From the NCBI GenBank assembly GCA_963532425.1, contig CAUSKK010000010.1:1-64000 (forward strand): 64,000 nucleotides of DNA, in the 5' to 3' direction. Origin of the DNA: CAUSKK01 sp963532425 (lineage in GTDB: Bacteria > Pseudomonadota > Gammaproteobacteria > Cardiobacteriales > Cardiobacteriaceae). Under the pieces are notes generated by a model. The model was not told where the DNA came from. It was given only the letters and a program-made list of their open reading frames with translations, and made no database searches. This document shows, one piece after another, positions 42,237 to 51,862 of this stretch (position 1 is its first letter; each line of letters opens with the position of its first letter). Both the position numbers and the translations under genes were made by a program.

Positions 42237-43204
42237 TGCTGACCCTGGGCCGTTTTTCCTACCCGCAGCCGCTGGTGGTGCTGGCGCCGATGGCCGGCGT
42301 CTCCGATTTGCCCTTCCGCCAGCTCTGCCAGCGCTTCGGCGCCGATTTCACCGTGGCCGAGATGGTCAGCGCCAAGCCCGATTTGCTCGCCACCGGGCTG
42401 AGCCAGCGGCGGCTGGCCTTCGACGACGACCGCCGCTTCCCGCGCATCGTCCAGCTGCTCGGCGCCGACCCGGCCCTGATGGCGGCGGCGGCCCAGCGGC
42501 TGGTGGCGGCCGGGGCCGATGTGATTGATGTGAATCTGGGCTGCCCGGCGGCGGCGGTGGCCAAACGGGCGGCCGGCTCGGCGTTGCTGGCCGATTTGCC
42601 CGCCGTTGGCCGGCTGCTGCGGGCCCTGCGGGCGGCGGTGGCCGTGCCCCTGACCCTGAAGACCCGCCTCGGCGACCGCGATAAAAAGGCCATTTTCACG
42701 GTGATGATGCTGGCCGCCGAACATGGTTTCAGCCTCATCGCCCTGCACGGCCGCACCCGGGCCCAGCGTTTCAGCGGGCCGGTGGACTATGACTGCCTCG
42801 GCCGGGTGGCGGAGCAAAGTCCGCTGCCGGTGCTGGCCAACGGCGACATCGGCGCTGCCGCCCAGGCCGCCGAACTGCTGGGCCGCTATCCGCTGGCCGG
42901 GGTCATGATTGGCCGCGCCAGCCAGGGCCGGCCCCAGCTGTTCGCCCAGTGCCAGAACCGTATCAACGGCCGGGGGCTGGCGGAAACGCTGGCGCCGGTG
43001 CTGATTCGCGACCATCTCCGGGCCCTGCAGGAACACTACGGCCCGGCCGGCCTGCTCATCGGCCGCCGCCATCTCCATCACTATCTGCGCCCGCGCTCGG
43101 ACTATGAACACTGGCGCCCGCGCATCAACGCCGCCGCCGACCCGGCCGCCCAGCTGGCCCTGGGCGCGGAAATTTGGGGCCCGGCCTTTTATGGGGAAAT
43201 TTAG
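42236..43204 (+). CDS. dusB: tRNA-dihydrouridine synthase DusB
   Basis: Reduces U17 of tRNA. The 322 residues equal E. coli DusB in length; LAPMAGVSDLPFRQL at 16-30, the catalytic Cys103 in VNLGCPAAAVAK, LTLKTRLG, IALHGRTRAQRFSG and LANGDIG. fis, its usual partner, does not follow; the 1.8-kb palindrome array does. Confidence 0.94.
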   Translation: MLTLGRFSYPQPLVVLAPMAGVSDLPFRQLCQRFGADFTVAEMVSAKPDLLATGLSQRRLAFDDDRRFPRIVQLLGADPALMAAAAQRLVAAGADVIDVNLGCPAAAVAKRAAGSALLADLPAVGRLLRALRAAVAVPLTLKTRLGDRDKKAIFTVMMLAAEHGFSLIALHGRTRAQRFSGPVDYDCLGRVAEQSPLPVLANGDIGAAAQAAELLGRYPLAGVMIGRASQGRPQLFAQCQNRINGRGLAETLAPVLIRDHLRALQEHYGPAGLLIGRRHLHHYLRPRSDYEHWRPRINAAADPAAQLALGAEIWGPAFYGEI

Positions 43205-44970
43205 GGAAGCGCTTCGCTGTGAACTCCAGAGGGAAGCGCTTCGGCCCTGAAGGTCGCAAAAACCGAAGCGCTTCGGCCCGGCGACCCTGTCGCTATCCAC
43301 CCATCAAGAGGGAAGCGCTTCGACGGCGACCAGTTTTCTCGAGCGAAGCGCTTTGCTCGGCCCGGGTAAATCCCCCAGCCCGATTCTTACGATAAAAGGG
43401 GGAAGCGCTTCGTTAAAAATCTGGGGTTTCAACGCGAAGCGCTTCGTTAAAAGCCAAAAAAGATGGGCTGGCGATTTGAACGGCTTCTCCGCAGGAAGCG
43501 CTTCGTCCTTGAATTTGGAGATTTAAGGCTGAACGAAGCGCTTACTTCTGATGAGGCGTTTTATCCATTTCCCCGCCGAGCCGCCGGCCGCTGGTCCGTT
43601 ACCGAAGCGCTTCGGCCGGGCCGGGGCGATTACTTAGCCGACGACTCCCGAAGCGCTTCCCCCCGAAGGCCTTTTCCCAGCGAAGCGCTTCACTCCGGAA
43701 CCACGCCCGGGCCCGCTTCTATTTTGAGAGGCCGGCGGCACCGAAGCGCTTCCCGATTTCGGCACCTCTCTTTTCTGACTCGGCAAAACGAAGCGCTTCT
43801 CCCCCAAAGCCCTGTTGCCAGCGTTATTCAGCAAACGAGGAGAACGAAGCGCTTCGCTAAAAGCCAAAAGGCAGGGTAGTGATTTGAATGGCTTCTCGGC
43901 GGGAAGCGCTTCGGGCTGAGCTGATAAATCCCCGGCCCGCTTTTCCCGCTCCCGGGGAAGCGCTTCGTTGTTAGAAGTCTTGCCAGCTCGAAGCACCTCG
44001 GTCTGTGGCAGCCACAAAGGGAAGCGCTTCGGCCTCGGCCGGGCAAATTCCCCGGCTCGGGACGGGAATAGCTAGAAGCGCTTCGTTAAACCCCGAAAGA
44101 CGGGGCGACGATTTGAGCCGCTTTCCGGAACGAAGCGCTTCCCCCGGCGGGAGGTAATTAACGGCCGGCCGCCGACCAATCCAATCAACGGGCCAGCGAG
44201 TGGAAATCGGGCCGGCGAGGCTATGGCTCGAATGGCCCGTTAAAAAAGCATCGCTGCCCAACGCCGAAGAGGAAGCGCTTCGTTGTCTGCGACCCACTCG
44301 AAGCGCTTCCCGCCGCGCCCTGCCCCGGCCTGCTTCCCTTCGCCAGTTTCCGGCGCGACCAACTGGGCCGAGTAACCAAAGCGCTTAGGTGATAGCAAGG
44401 CTTGGAATGACGAAGCGCTTCGGCCTGAACCGGCAAATTCTCCCGCCCGATTTTTCTGCCCCAGGGGAAGCGCTTCGTTGGTAGAAGTCTTACCAGAGCG
44501 AAGCGCTCCCCCACTGCCCGAATTACTGAAGCGCTTCCCCCGGACTATCGGCCAGCGACCACCGAAGCGCTTCTCTTCTTCTCAACGCCCGCCCGCTGAC
44601 GGTCTCTGGAAATTAAATCTCCAAGGCGCTTCAGTCTGGGTCATTGGGAAAGTCCACAGCGACCACTTCTTCAGCAATTTGAAATAAACGAAGCGCTTCC
44701 GGCCAGGGGGTTTTCCAAACGAAGCGCTTCGTTAAAAATCTGGGGGTTCCAAAGCGAAGCGCTTCGTTAAGAGCTAAAAGGTGGGCCGGCGATTTGAATG
44801 GCTTCTCCGCTGGAAACGCTTCACTCTGAGCTGATAAATATCCCCCGGCCGGGGGGAAGCGCTTCACCCCTGAATTTGGCGGTTTAGGGTGGCCCGAAGC
44901 GCTTCTCCCGGGCGATTTGAAATGAACGAAGCGCTTCGGTGGGCGAGGCATTGGGGGCGAAGCGGCGGAC
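43205..44970. repeat. Large palindrome array with shuffled inter-palindrome segments
   Basis: No gene. About 30 exact GAAGCGCTTC copies and several variants lie 20-60 bp apart, with a few longer gaps. Segments between palindromes recur: the module with GGCGATTTGAA and GGCTTCTC appears near 43460, 43875, 44110 and 44785; one with GAGCTGATAAAT near 43920 and 44830; one with TAGAAGTCTT near 43975 and 44485; one with TGAATTTGG near 43510 and 44870. Their order differs between occurrences. It lies between the convergent dusB and dpaA genes. Confidence 0.92.
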
Positions 44971-45000
44971 AAAAAAAAGCGCCTCCCAGGGAAGCGCTTG
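44971..45000 (-). terminator. Palindrome-derived terminator of dpaA
   Basis: On the minus strand AAGCGCTTCC and GGAGGCGCTT pair around a short loop and run into eight T. One arm is a window palindrome with a compensating change. Confidence 0.75.
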
Positions 45001-45004
45001 ATTT

Positions 45005-45733
45005 TTAGAGTTCGTAGCGGCCGTTGATGACCTTCATATTCGGCACCCGGCGGGTGGCCTCGAAGTAGTTAAAGCCCGGCATCAGCATCTCCCAGAAGCT
45101 GAACCAGCGGTGGCTGCGGTAGCGTTGCAGATTCTCGTAGGTGAGGCGGAAGGGGAAGGCATGCACCGGCACCTGCAGTTGGCCGTGCTGGAAGGCCGTG
45201 CCGACCAGGTCGTAGATTTCCTGAATCTGCCGGTCGCCCATGGCATAGCAGCCCACCGAGGCGCATTTGCCGTGAATCATCAGCAGGTTGCCGGTGTAGC
45301 CGTGCTGGCGGTCGTAGGCGTTGGGGTAGTTCATGTTCATGGAACGGGTGAACTGGCTGCGCGGGTTCATGCTGTGCGGATTGATGGAATAGAAGCCCTC
45401 CGGCGATTGTTTGTCGCCCTGGCGCGTCTTCGGCCCGAGCTCGCCGGAAAAAATGCAGATGGGATAGTTGCGGAACATGCGATAGCTGCCGTCCTCGATT
45501 TGCAGCCACACTTCCACCACGTTTTCCTGCTTGAAAACGCGCAGAAACACCGGCGCCCCCCAGGTGAAGCCCTTCTTCTCCACCTGCTGGCGCAGGCTGA
45601 GATTGTTGGTGGGCAGCCCCGCCGGCGCGCCGTTGAAAATGGGCCGGGGCGGCGGCAGGGGGCCATTGGGAGTAAACACCTGGGCCGGACTGGCCGCGCT
45701 CCACAGTAAGCTCAGAAGAATTAGTCGTTTCAT
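45005..45733 (-). CDS. dpaA: DpaA-like (YafK/LdtF) YkuD-domain protein
   Basis: The closest E. coli relative I recognise is YafK/DpaA, the amidase that releases Braun lipoprotein from peptidoglycan. The 242 residues have a signal peptide, FSGELGPKTRQGDKQSPEGFYSI, and the YkuD site IHGKCASVGCYAM with His154 and Cys162, plus the long YafK-type C-terminus ending VINGRYEL. Its ATG overlaps the dacB stop by 4 bp, linking two peptidoglycan-cutting enzymes. Confidence 0.9.
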   Translation of the reverse strand: MKRLILLSLLWSAASPAQVFTPNGPLPPPRPIFNGAPAGLPTNNLSLRQQVEKKGFTWGAPVFLRVFKQENVVEVWLQIEDGSYRMFRNYPICIFSGELGPKTRQGDKQSPEGFYSINPHSMNPRSQFTRSMNMNYPNAYDRQHGYTGNLLMIHGKCASVGCYAMGDRQIQEIYDLVGTAFQHGQLQVPVHAFPFRLTYENLQRYRSHRWFSFWEMLMPGFNYFEATRRVPNMKVINGRYEL

Positions 45734-47082
45734 TTTGTATACAGCCAACGAAGTAGGTCATTTTCCAGGCCCCGGCCCGCATTTTCGACGATGATGGCGA
45801 AAAGATAGGTGCGGTTGGAGGCACTGTCCAAATAGCCGGCCAGCGAATGGATATTGCGCAGGGTGCCGGTTTTCGCATGAATCCGACCCTGCAGCGGCTC
45901 ACCCCGGAAGCGCTTCCGCAGCGTTCCCACTTCGCCGGTTACGGCCAACGATTTAATAAAGTCATAGTTGTGGGCCAGAGCCTGCAACAGCTGCACAATC
46001 TGGCGGACGCTGACCCGGGCCTTACGCGACAGGCCGGCGCCGTTGTCCAGATAGATGCCCTGGGTCTGGACCCCGAGCCGCTGCAGTATGGCCATCACCA
46101 TCTGGCGCGAATCGCCCAGGGTGGCCGGCCGCTGCTTGGACAGGGTCAGGAACAGGTGGCGGGTCATCACGTTGTTGCTGTTCTGGTTCATCATCGCCAC
46201 GGCCTCGCTCAGCGACACCGACGGCAATGTATGGAAGAGCAGGCGGCCGGGCGGCGTCCGGCCCACCTGGCCCACGCCCTTGGCAATGCCGCCGAGCTGC
46301 AGCCAGTAGTCGCGGAACCAGTAGTAGAAGACCTCGGCGCCCTCGCCCAGCACCGTTTGAATGTGATACTCCGGACAGCTGGCCCCCAGACGGCCCGATA
46401 GCAACAATTGTGCCGAACCGTCGGGCTGGCGGTTGAGCCGGGCGCCGACGCTGCTGTTGCGGCAGTTGCCCTTGACCCGCTGCACGTTATTGACGATGCG
46501 CCAGCTGGCGATGTTCGGCACCAGGCGCACACTGCGGCCCACATAAATATCAATGGTGCGGAAATTGACCATCAGGGCGTTGGGCACGGCGTTATAGGCT
46601 GACTGCTCGGCCCCGTCGAAGGCGCCGCCGTCCTGCTCGGTCGGACTGAGGTGGAAGGCGCTTTCGTCCAGAACGATATTGCCGGTGATTTCGCGCAGCC
46701 CCTTCTGGCGCATGGCCTGCAGGGCCTGATAGAGGCGTTCCTGCACCAGATAGGGGTCACCGCTGCCCTGGATATAGAGATTGCCGTGGGAAACGCCCTG
46801 GGCGTCCGGCGGCTGGTCGAGATAGAAATGGGTTTGCCACTGGTAGTGTTCCCCCAGGGCGCTGAGGCCGGCGCCGGTGGTGAGCAGTTTGGCCACCGAG
46901 GCCGGGTTGCGGGGCACGTCGGCGTGAAGGCTGACCAGCGGCCGCCGTTCGCCGATTTCTTCCACATAGATGCTGACGTTCTGGGCATTGAGTTTGTGTT
47001 TATTCAGGAGTTGCTGCACTTCCGGCGGCACAATGTCCTGAGCCCAGAGCGAAAAAGACAGGAAAAGAAGGAAAAAACGCAT
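45730..47082 (-). CDS. dacB: D-alanyl-D-alanine carboxypeptidase/endopeptidase (PBP4)
   Basis: Periplasmic class C penicillin-binding protein that trims or opens peptide cross-links. The 450 residues show a signal peptide ending SLWA, the SxxK motif SVAK at 62-65, SNN in MNQNSNNVM, and KTG in IHAKTGTL. A large insert domain lies between SxxK and SxN, as in PBP4. One palindrome reads KRFRGE. It is divergent from rluE. Confidence 0.94.
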   Translation of the reverse strand: MRFFLLFLSFSLWAQDIVPPEVQQLLNKHKLNAQNVSIYVEEIGERRPLVSLHADVPRNPASVAKLLTTGAGLSALGEHYQWQTHFYLDQPPDAQGVSHGNLYIQGSGDPYLVQERLYQALQAMRQKGLREITGNIVLDESAFHLSPTEQDGGAFDGAEQSAYNAVPNALMVNFRTIDIYVGRSVRLVPNIASWRIVNNVQRVKGNCRNSSVGARLNRQPDGSAQLLLSGRLGASCPEYHIQTVLGEGAEVFYYWFRDYWLQLGGIAKGVGQVGRTPPGRLLFHTLPSVSLSEAVAMMNQNSNNVMTRHLFLTLSKQRPATLGDSRQMVMAILQRLGVQTQGIYLDNGAGLSRKARVSVRQIVQLLQALAHNYDFIKSLAVTGEVGTLRKRFRGEPLQGRIHAKTGTLRNIHSLAGYLDSASNRTYLFAIIVENAGRGLENDLLRWLYTK

Positions 47083-47139
47083 CGTCCTTACCCAAAAAAG
47101 TTGGCTATTATACGAGCCCCTTTTTTCCGGCGCAGACTA

Positions 47140-47694
47140 ATGGCCCCCCGTCCTTCCCTCATTCTTTTTAATAAACCGTTCCAGGTGCTTTGCCAATTTA
47201 GCGACGCCGCCGGCCGGCGTACCCTCAAGGATTTCATTCCCCTGCCGGGCTACTATCCGGCCGGTCGCCTCGACTACGACAGCGAGGGGCTGGTGCTGCT
47301 CACCAACGACGGTGCCCTGCAGGCCCGCATCAGTTCGCCGCGTTTCAAGCTTCCGAAAACCTACTGGGTGCAGGTGGAGGGGGAAATTACCGCCCCGGCG
47401 CTGCAACGGCTGCGGGCCGGGGTCGAACTCAAGGACGGCTGGACACTGCCGGCCGAGGCCGAAGCGCTTCCCCCGCCCCCGCTCTGGGAACGGGTGCCGC
47501 CCATTCGCCAGCGCGCCGCTATTCCCACCTCCTGGCTGGCGCTCACTCTCCGGGAGGGGCGCAATCGCCAGGTGCGTCGCATGACCGCCGCCGTGGGCTT
47601 TCCCACCCTGCGGCTGGTGCGGGTGCGCGTTGGTAATTTCACAGTCGATAATTTATCATTAGGCCACTGGACACTTACGAACAAAAAGCCCTGA
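47140..47694 (+). CDS. rluE: 23S rRNA pseudouridine(2457) synthase RluE
   Basis: RsuA-family synthase of 184 residues with no S4 domain, as in RluE. Seen: LILFNKPFQVLCQF, the catalytic Asp45 in GRLDYDSEGL, IPTSWLALTLREGRNRQVRRMT and the RluE-like ending. The ATG at 47140 is used; the long upstream frame runs antisense to dacB. One palindrome reads EALPPP. Confidence 0.92.
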   Translation: MAPRPSLILFNKPFQVLCQFSDAAGRRTLKDFIPLPGYYPAGRLDYDSEGLVLLTNDGALQARISSPRFKLPKTYWVQVEGEITAPALQRLRAGVELKDGWTLPAEAEALPPPPLWERVPPIRQRAAIPTSWLALTLREGRNRQVRRMTAAVGFPTLRLVRVRVGNFTVDNLSLGHWTLTNKKP

Positions 47695-47756
47695 TTTCAA
47701 TCTTTTCAGGCGTGAAAAAAAACCGTGTCCCTGGCAAGCCGACAGAAGGAATTCCG

Positions 47757-48779
47757 ATGAAAGAAGCAATTGAATGGGCGGTCAAAGGCCGTGAACTGCC
47801 CCCGGAAATGATGGCCGCTGCCGTCCGAGCCATGATGGACGGCAGCGCGGCCGAAGCTCAGATAGGCGCTTTCTTAAGCGCTTTATCTATTAAAGGGGAG
47901 ACCGTCGGGGAAATCAGCGCCGCCGTCGGGGTGCTACGCGAACTCATGACGCCCCAGCCGCTGCCCGATGACGATGTCTGGGTGGACATCGTCGGCACCG
48001 GTGGCGACGGGGCCAGTTTCTTCAACGTTTCCACGGCCGCCGCCCTGGTGGCCTCGGCCGGCGGCGTGAAAATCGCCAAGCACGGCAACGTCGGCGTCAG
48101 CAGCAGTTCCGGCAGTGCCGACGTGCTGCGTTTGGCCGGCCTGCGCCTCGACCTGAGTCCGGCCCAGCTGCGCGACTGTATGGCCGCCACCGGCTTCGGC
48201 TTCATGTTTGCTCCCAACTATCACAGCGCCATGCGCCACGTGGCCCCGGCCCGGCGCGCCATCGGCATTCGCACCATCTTCAACATTCTCGGCCCGCTGG
48301 CCAATCCGGCCCGGGTGCGCCATCAGGTGCTGGGCGTTTACAGTCCGGCCCTGCAGGAGGTCTACGCCGCCGTCGGCGCCCAGCTCGGTCTGGAACGGCT
48401 GCTGGTAGTTCATGCCGAGGACGGCCTCGATGAGCTCAGCGTTCTCGCCCCCAGCCACCTCATTGAACTCAGGGCCGGCCAGACGAAGCGCTTCACCCTC
48501 AACCCCGGCGATTTCGGTTGGCACTTCACCGACCCCACACCGCTGCGCGTGGCCAACGCCGAAGCCAGCCTGGCGCTGGTGGAACAGGCGTTGCAGGGCA
48601 CAGCCCCGGCGGTGGCCTCGGCCATGGTGGCCCTCAACGCGGCGGCCCTGTTCTATCTCACCGACCGGGAACCGGACTGGGCCGCCGGCCTGCGCCGCGC
48701 CGAGGAACTGATGCGCTCCGGCGCCGCCCTCGCCCATTTCCGCCGGGTTATCCAAGCCACCAAGGACATTACGCTATGA
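47757..48779 (+). CDS. trpD: Anthranilate phosphoribosyltransferase TrpD
   Basis: Second step of tryptophan synthesis. The 340 residues include GTGGDGASFFNVST near 80-93 and the KHGNVGVSSSSGSADVL region. AAGGA lies upstream of the ATG at 47757. It begins a coupled chain trpD-trpC-upp-(DUF3108)-GT-membrane protein-epmB. trpE and trpG are not in the window. One exact palindrome encodes KRF. Confidence 0.97.
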   Translation: MKEAIEWAVKGRELPPEMMAAAVRAMMDGSAAEAQIGAFLSALSIKGETVGEISAAVGVLRELMTPQPLPDDDVWVDIVGTGGDGASFFNVSTAAALVASAGGVKIAKHGNVGVSSSSGSADVLRLAGLRLDLSPAQLRDCMAATGFGFMFAPNYHSAMRHVAPARRAIGIRTIFNILGPLANPARVRHQVLGVYSPALQEVYAAVGAQLGLERLLVVHAEDGLDELSVLAPSHLIELRAGQTKRFTLNPGDFGWHFTDPTPLRVANAEASLALVEQALQGTAPAVASAMVALNAAALFYLTDREPDWAAGLRRAEELMRSGAALAHFRRVIQATKDITL

Positions 48780-49567
48780 ATATTCTCGACAAAATCGTCA
48801 AAACCAAAATGGCCGAAGTGGCCCAACAGAAAAAGGCGCTGGAGATTGCCAATCTGGAACGCATTATTAATGAGCGGGCCGAACCGAGCCGCAACTTCAT
48901 GCGGCAGCTGAAAAATGCGGTGCTGAGCCACCGGCTGGCCATCATCGCCGAGCTGAAAAAGGCCTCGCCGAGCAAGGGTCTGATTCGCGCCGACTTTGAC
49001 CCCATCGAACTGGCCCGGGACTATGCCCTCAACGGCGCCACCTGCCTATCGGTGCTCACCGACAGCCACTATTTCCAGGGCAGCCCCTCCTATATCCGCC
49101 AGGTGAAGCAGGCCGTTTCCCTGCCGCTGCTGCGCAAGGATTTCATCATCGACGAGTATCAGATTCTCGAATCCAAGGCCCTGGGCGCCGATGCCATTCT
49201 GCTGATTGTGGCCATTCTCGACGACAGCCAGCTGATGGACTACACCCTGATGGCCCATGATTTGGGCATGGACGTGCTGGTGGAGGTGCACTCGCTGGAG
49301 GAATTCGGCCGCGCCCTGAAGCTGCCCATTCGCGTGGTCGGCGTCAATAACCGCAATTTGAAGGACTTTTCCATCAACGTGGAAACCTCCATTCAGATTC
49401 GCCAGGAGCTGCCCGACGATTACATTCTGATTAGTGAAAGCGGCATCGAAAGCCGCGAGGACATCAAGCGCCTGCAGGACGAGGGCATCTACGCCTTCCT
49501 GGTCGGCTCCAGCCTGATGGCGGCCCGCAACGTTGGCGAGGCGCTCTCCCAGCTGCGCGGGGGCTGA
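48776..49567 (+). CDS. trpC: Indole-3-glycerol phosphate synthase TrpC
   Basis: Third tryptophan step after PRA isomerisation; monofunctional TIM barrel of 263 residues without a TrpF domain. Seen: IIAELKKASPSKG (Glu59, Lys61), LLRKDFIIDEYQI, VGVNNRNLKDF and SESGI. It overlaps trpD by 4 bp and the gap to upp is 1 bp. Confidence 0.97.
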   Translation: MNILDKIVKTKMAEVAQQKKALEIANLERIINERAEPSRNFMRQLKNAVLSHRLAIIAELKKASPSKGLIRADFDPIELARDYALNGATCLSVLTDSHYFQGSPSYIRQVKQAVSLPLLRKDFIIDEYQILESKALGADAILLIVAILDDSQLMDYTLMAHDLGMDVLVEVHSLEEFGRALKLPIRVVGVNNRNLKDFSINVETSIQIRQELPDDYILISESGIESREDIKRLQDEGIYAFLVGSSLMAARNVGEALSQLRGG

Positions 49568-49568
49568 C

Positions 49569-50195
49569 ATGGGCGTCATCACCGTCAATCACCCGCTGGT
49601 GCAGCACAAGCTCACCGAACTGCGCAAAAAGGAAACGCCGACGCTGGTTTTCCGCGCCCTGACCGCCGAAATCGGCATGATGCTGGGCTATGAGGCCACC
49701 CGCGATTTGGGCCTGCACGACATCGCCATTGAAACCCCGGTGGAAAGCACCCGGGCGCCGGTCATCAGCGGTAAAACCCCGGCCCTCGTCAGCATTCTGC
49801 GCGCCGGCAACGGCCTGCTCGATGGCGTGCTGCGGCTGCTGCCCAATGCCAAGGTGGGTCATATTGGCATGGAGCGCGACGAAACCACCCACCGGCCCCG
49901 GCCCTACTACTGCAAGGTGCCGAAGCGCTTGGAGGAACGGCTGGTGCTGGTCTGCGACCCGATGCTGGCCACCGGCCATTCGGCCCTGGAGAGCATCAGC
50001 CAGCTGAAGGCGCTGGGGGCCAAAAATATCCGCTTTCTCTGCCTGCTGGCGGCCCCCGAGGGCATTGCCGCCCTGACGGCGGCCCATCCGGACGTGCCCA
50101 TCTACACCGCCCACATTGACCGCCAGCTCAACGAACGCGCCTACATATGTCCCGGCCTGGGCGATGCCGGTGACCGACTCTACGGCACCCTATGA
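49569..50195 (+). CDS. upp: Uracil phosphoribosyltransferase
   Basis: Salvages uracil to UMP with PRPP. The 208 residues carry the PRPP loop CDPMLATGHSA near 129-139 and the uracil-binding ending AYICPGLGDAGDRLYGT. Both PRPP-using genes (trpD and upp) are in one transcription unit. The 4-bp overlap with the next gene shows coupling. Confidence 0.97.
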   Translation: MGVITVNHPLVQHKLTELRKKETPTLVFRALTAEIGMMLGYEATRDLGLHDIAIETPVESTRAPVISGKTPALVSILRAGNGLLDGVLRLLPNAKVGHIGMERDETTHRPRPYYCKVPKRLEERLVLVCDPMLATGHSALESISQLKALGAKNIRFLCLLAAPEGIAALTAAHPDVPIYTAHIDRQLNERAYICPGLGDAGDRLYGTL

Positions 50196-50920
50196 ACCGC
50201 AAACCATCACCGCAGCGCTTCCCCGGGGAAGCGCTTTATCGTCGCTGGGCCCTGCTGCTGCTGGCCCTGCCCCTGGGGGCCGCAGCGCTCCCCAATTTCA
50301 GCGCCCACTATGATTTGAGCATTCGCGGCATTCACGCCGGCCAGATGAAGATGAACGCCGTCCTCACGCCGAAGAGCTACATGGTCGATACGAAAACCGA
50401 ACCGTCGCTGCCGGCGAAAATGCTGGGCTACGGCCCGATTACGGAAATGGCCCAGGGCGCCATCAGCAACCAACGGCTGCTGCCGCAGCAGTACTGGCGC
50501 CAGATGGAGGGTAACGAGAAGTACCAGCTGCGCTATCACTATGATTTAAAGAAAAAAAACGTGGAAGCCGTGGTCGGCGGCCAGCCGGTGCTGCTGCACT
50601 ACCAGCAGCAGATTCCGCTGGACACGCTGGCCCTGATTATCCAGGCCCTGCTGGACGAGGAGCGCCAGCAGCCGGCGGCGAGCTACACCCTGCTCAGCGA
50701 GGACAAAATTCGCAGCTACAAGGTGGAGAAGCTCAAGGACGAACGGTGGCAGGACGACCAGAACCGGAGCATCACCGTCAAGGTCTACCGCCAGACCCAC
50801 GCCAACCGCCGGACCATGATTTATCTGGCTGAAAACCCGCTGCGGCTGGTGAAACTGCAGCAGATTAAGAATGACCAGAGCCTGTTTGTGCTGAAACTGA
50901 CCCACTACAAAACCCTCTAG
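50192..50920 (+). CDS. DUF3108 domain periplasmic protein
   Basis: 242 residues. A basic N-terminus (MNRKPSPQRFPGEALYRR) shaped by palindrome variants precedes a signal helix (about 19-34, LLLLALPLGAAAL). The mature part resembles DUF3108 beta-rich proteins: FSAHYDLSIRGIHAGQMKM, LPQQYWRQMEG, VYRQTHANRRTMIYLAENPLRLVKL. The molecular function is not known for the family. It overlaps upp by 4 bp and lies 3 bp before the glycosyltransferase. Confidence 0.75.
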   Translation: MNRKPSPQRFPGEALYRRWALLLLALPLGAAALPNFSAHYDLSIRGIHAGQMKMNAVLTPKSYMVDTKTEPSLPAKMLGYGPITEMAQGAISNQRLLPQQYWRQMEGNEKYQLRYHYDLKKKNVEAVVGGQPVLLHYQQQIPLDTLALIIQALLDEERQQPAASYTLLSEDKIRSYKVEKLKDERWQDDQNRSITVKVYRQTHANRRTMIYLAENPLRLVKLQQIKNDQSLFVLKLTHYKTL

Positions 50921-50923
50921 GCC

Positions 50924-51862
50924 ATGAAAGTTTTACTGCTCACGCCGAAAAATCCGCCCAACTACACCGACGCCCTCTATCTGGCGTTGCGGGCCCAGGT
51001 GGGCACCTGCGACTATTTCCCGCTGGACGAGCGCCAGAGCAACAATCTGGAAGATTTCTTTCGCCGCTATATCCGGCTGGCCCATTTCGACCGCATTCTG
51101 CTGATGTACAGCGGCCAATTCATCTACCAGCAGAGCCCCTTCCTGCGCCGGCTGCCGACGGTGGCGGTGCTGAGTCTGAGCCAGAAACAGCCCAGCGGCG
51201 CCGAGCAGAAAAAGATGCTCTCCAATCTGAAAACCATGCCCTGGATGCGCTGGATTGGCACCAATCCGCTGTTCTGCCGGGAATACCAGAGCCTGGGCTT
51301 CGATGCCCAGTGGATACCGCCCAGCTTCAACAGCGCCATCTACAACGCCCAGAACGAGCCGCGCATGCGCAGCCACTGCCACATCTACGCCGAGGAGGCC
51401 AACCGCAACGAGCTGCTGATGCGGCTGGCCCAGTTCAATCTGACCCTGCACTGCTACGACCCGGCCGACGACGTCGAAGCGCTGGCCGGCCACATCATGC
51501 CCGAGGATATTTTTATCCACTGGTGCAACGACAGCGCCGACATCGAGGCCCTGATTCGGGCCCAGGCCTGTGGTGCGGTGGTGCTGACCCGGGACATGAG
51601 CATCGACGACCGCGTCCTTTATGGCTTCCAGACCGAGGAAAATCTGATTTTTCCCCACGAGCTGGCCCGGGTCAGCGACCGGGTCGCCCAGCTGCTGAAC
51701 CAGCGTGAGCTGCGCGCCCAGATTTCGCGCGGGGCGGTGGAAAAGGCCAAGGCCTTCGCCCCGGCCACGGTGGGCAAGCGCATCGGCCGCCATATCGAAG
51801 CCACCGTGCGCAATCCGAAGAACTATTCCATGAAGCAGCGCATCTTCGGGTTTGACATCTGA
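50924..51862 (+). CDS. Glycosyltransferase-like protein (GT-B fold, CgeB-type)
   Basis: 312 residues without signal peptide. The N-terminus MKVLLLTPKNPPNYTDALYLAL and the C-terminal part (IEALIRAQACGAVVLTRDM, then FPHELARVSDRVAQLLNQRELR) follow the pattern of the group-1 transferase C-terminal domain with a sugar-nucleotide site near 210-250. Acceptor and product are unknown. It is coupled by TGATG to a membrane protein, which suggests an envelope glycan. Confidence 0.6.
   Translation: MKVLLLTPKNPPNYTDALYLALRAQVGTCDYFPLDERQSNNLEDFFRRYIRLAHFDRILLMYSGQFIYQQSPFLRRLPTVAVLSLSQKQPSGAEQKKMLSNLKTMPWMRWIGTNPLFCREYQSLGFDAQWIPPSFNSAIYNAQNEPRMRSHCHIYAEEANRNELLMRLAQFNLTLHCYDPADDVEALAGHIMPEDIFIHWCNDSADIEALIRAQACGAVVLTRDMSIDDRVLYGFQTEENLIFPHELARVSDRVAQLLNQRELRAQISRGAVEKAKAFAPATVGKRIGRHIEATVRNPKNYSMKQRIFGFDI

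Noticed and set aside
43205..44970. CRISPR array (short repeats with 20-60 bp spacers)
   Set aside because: The repeat is only 10 bp, spacing is irregular, the spacers themselves recur, and there are no cas genes in the window.
43205..44970. Frames of 60-140 codons in the large array
   Set aside because: Same reason: stop-free palindromes keep frames open by chance; there is no codon bias, domain or start context.
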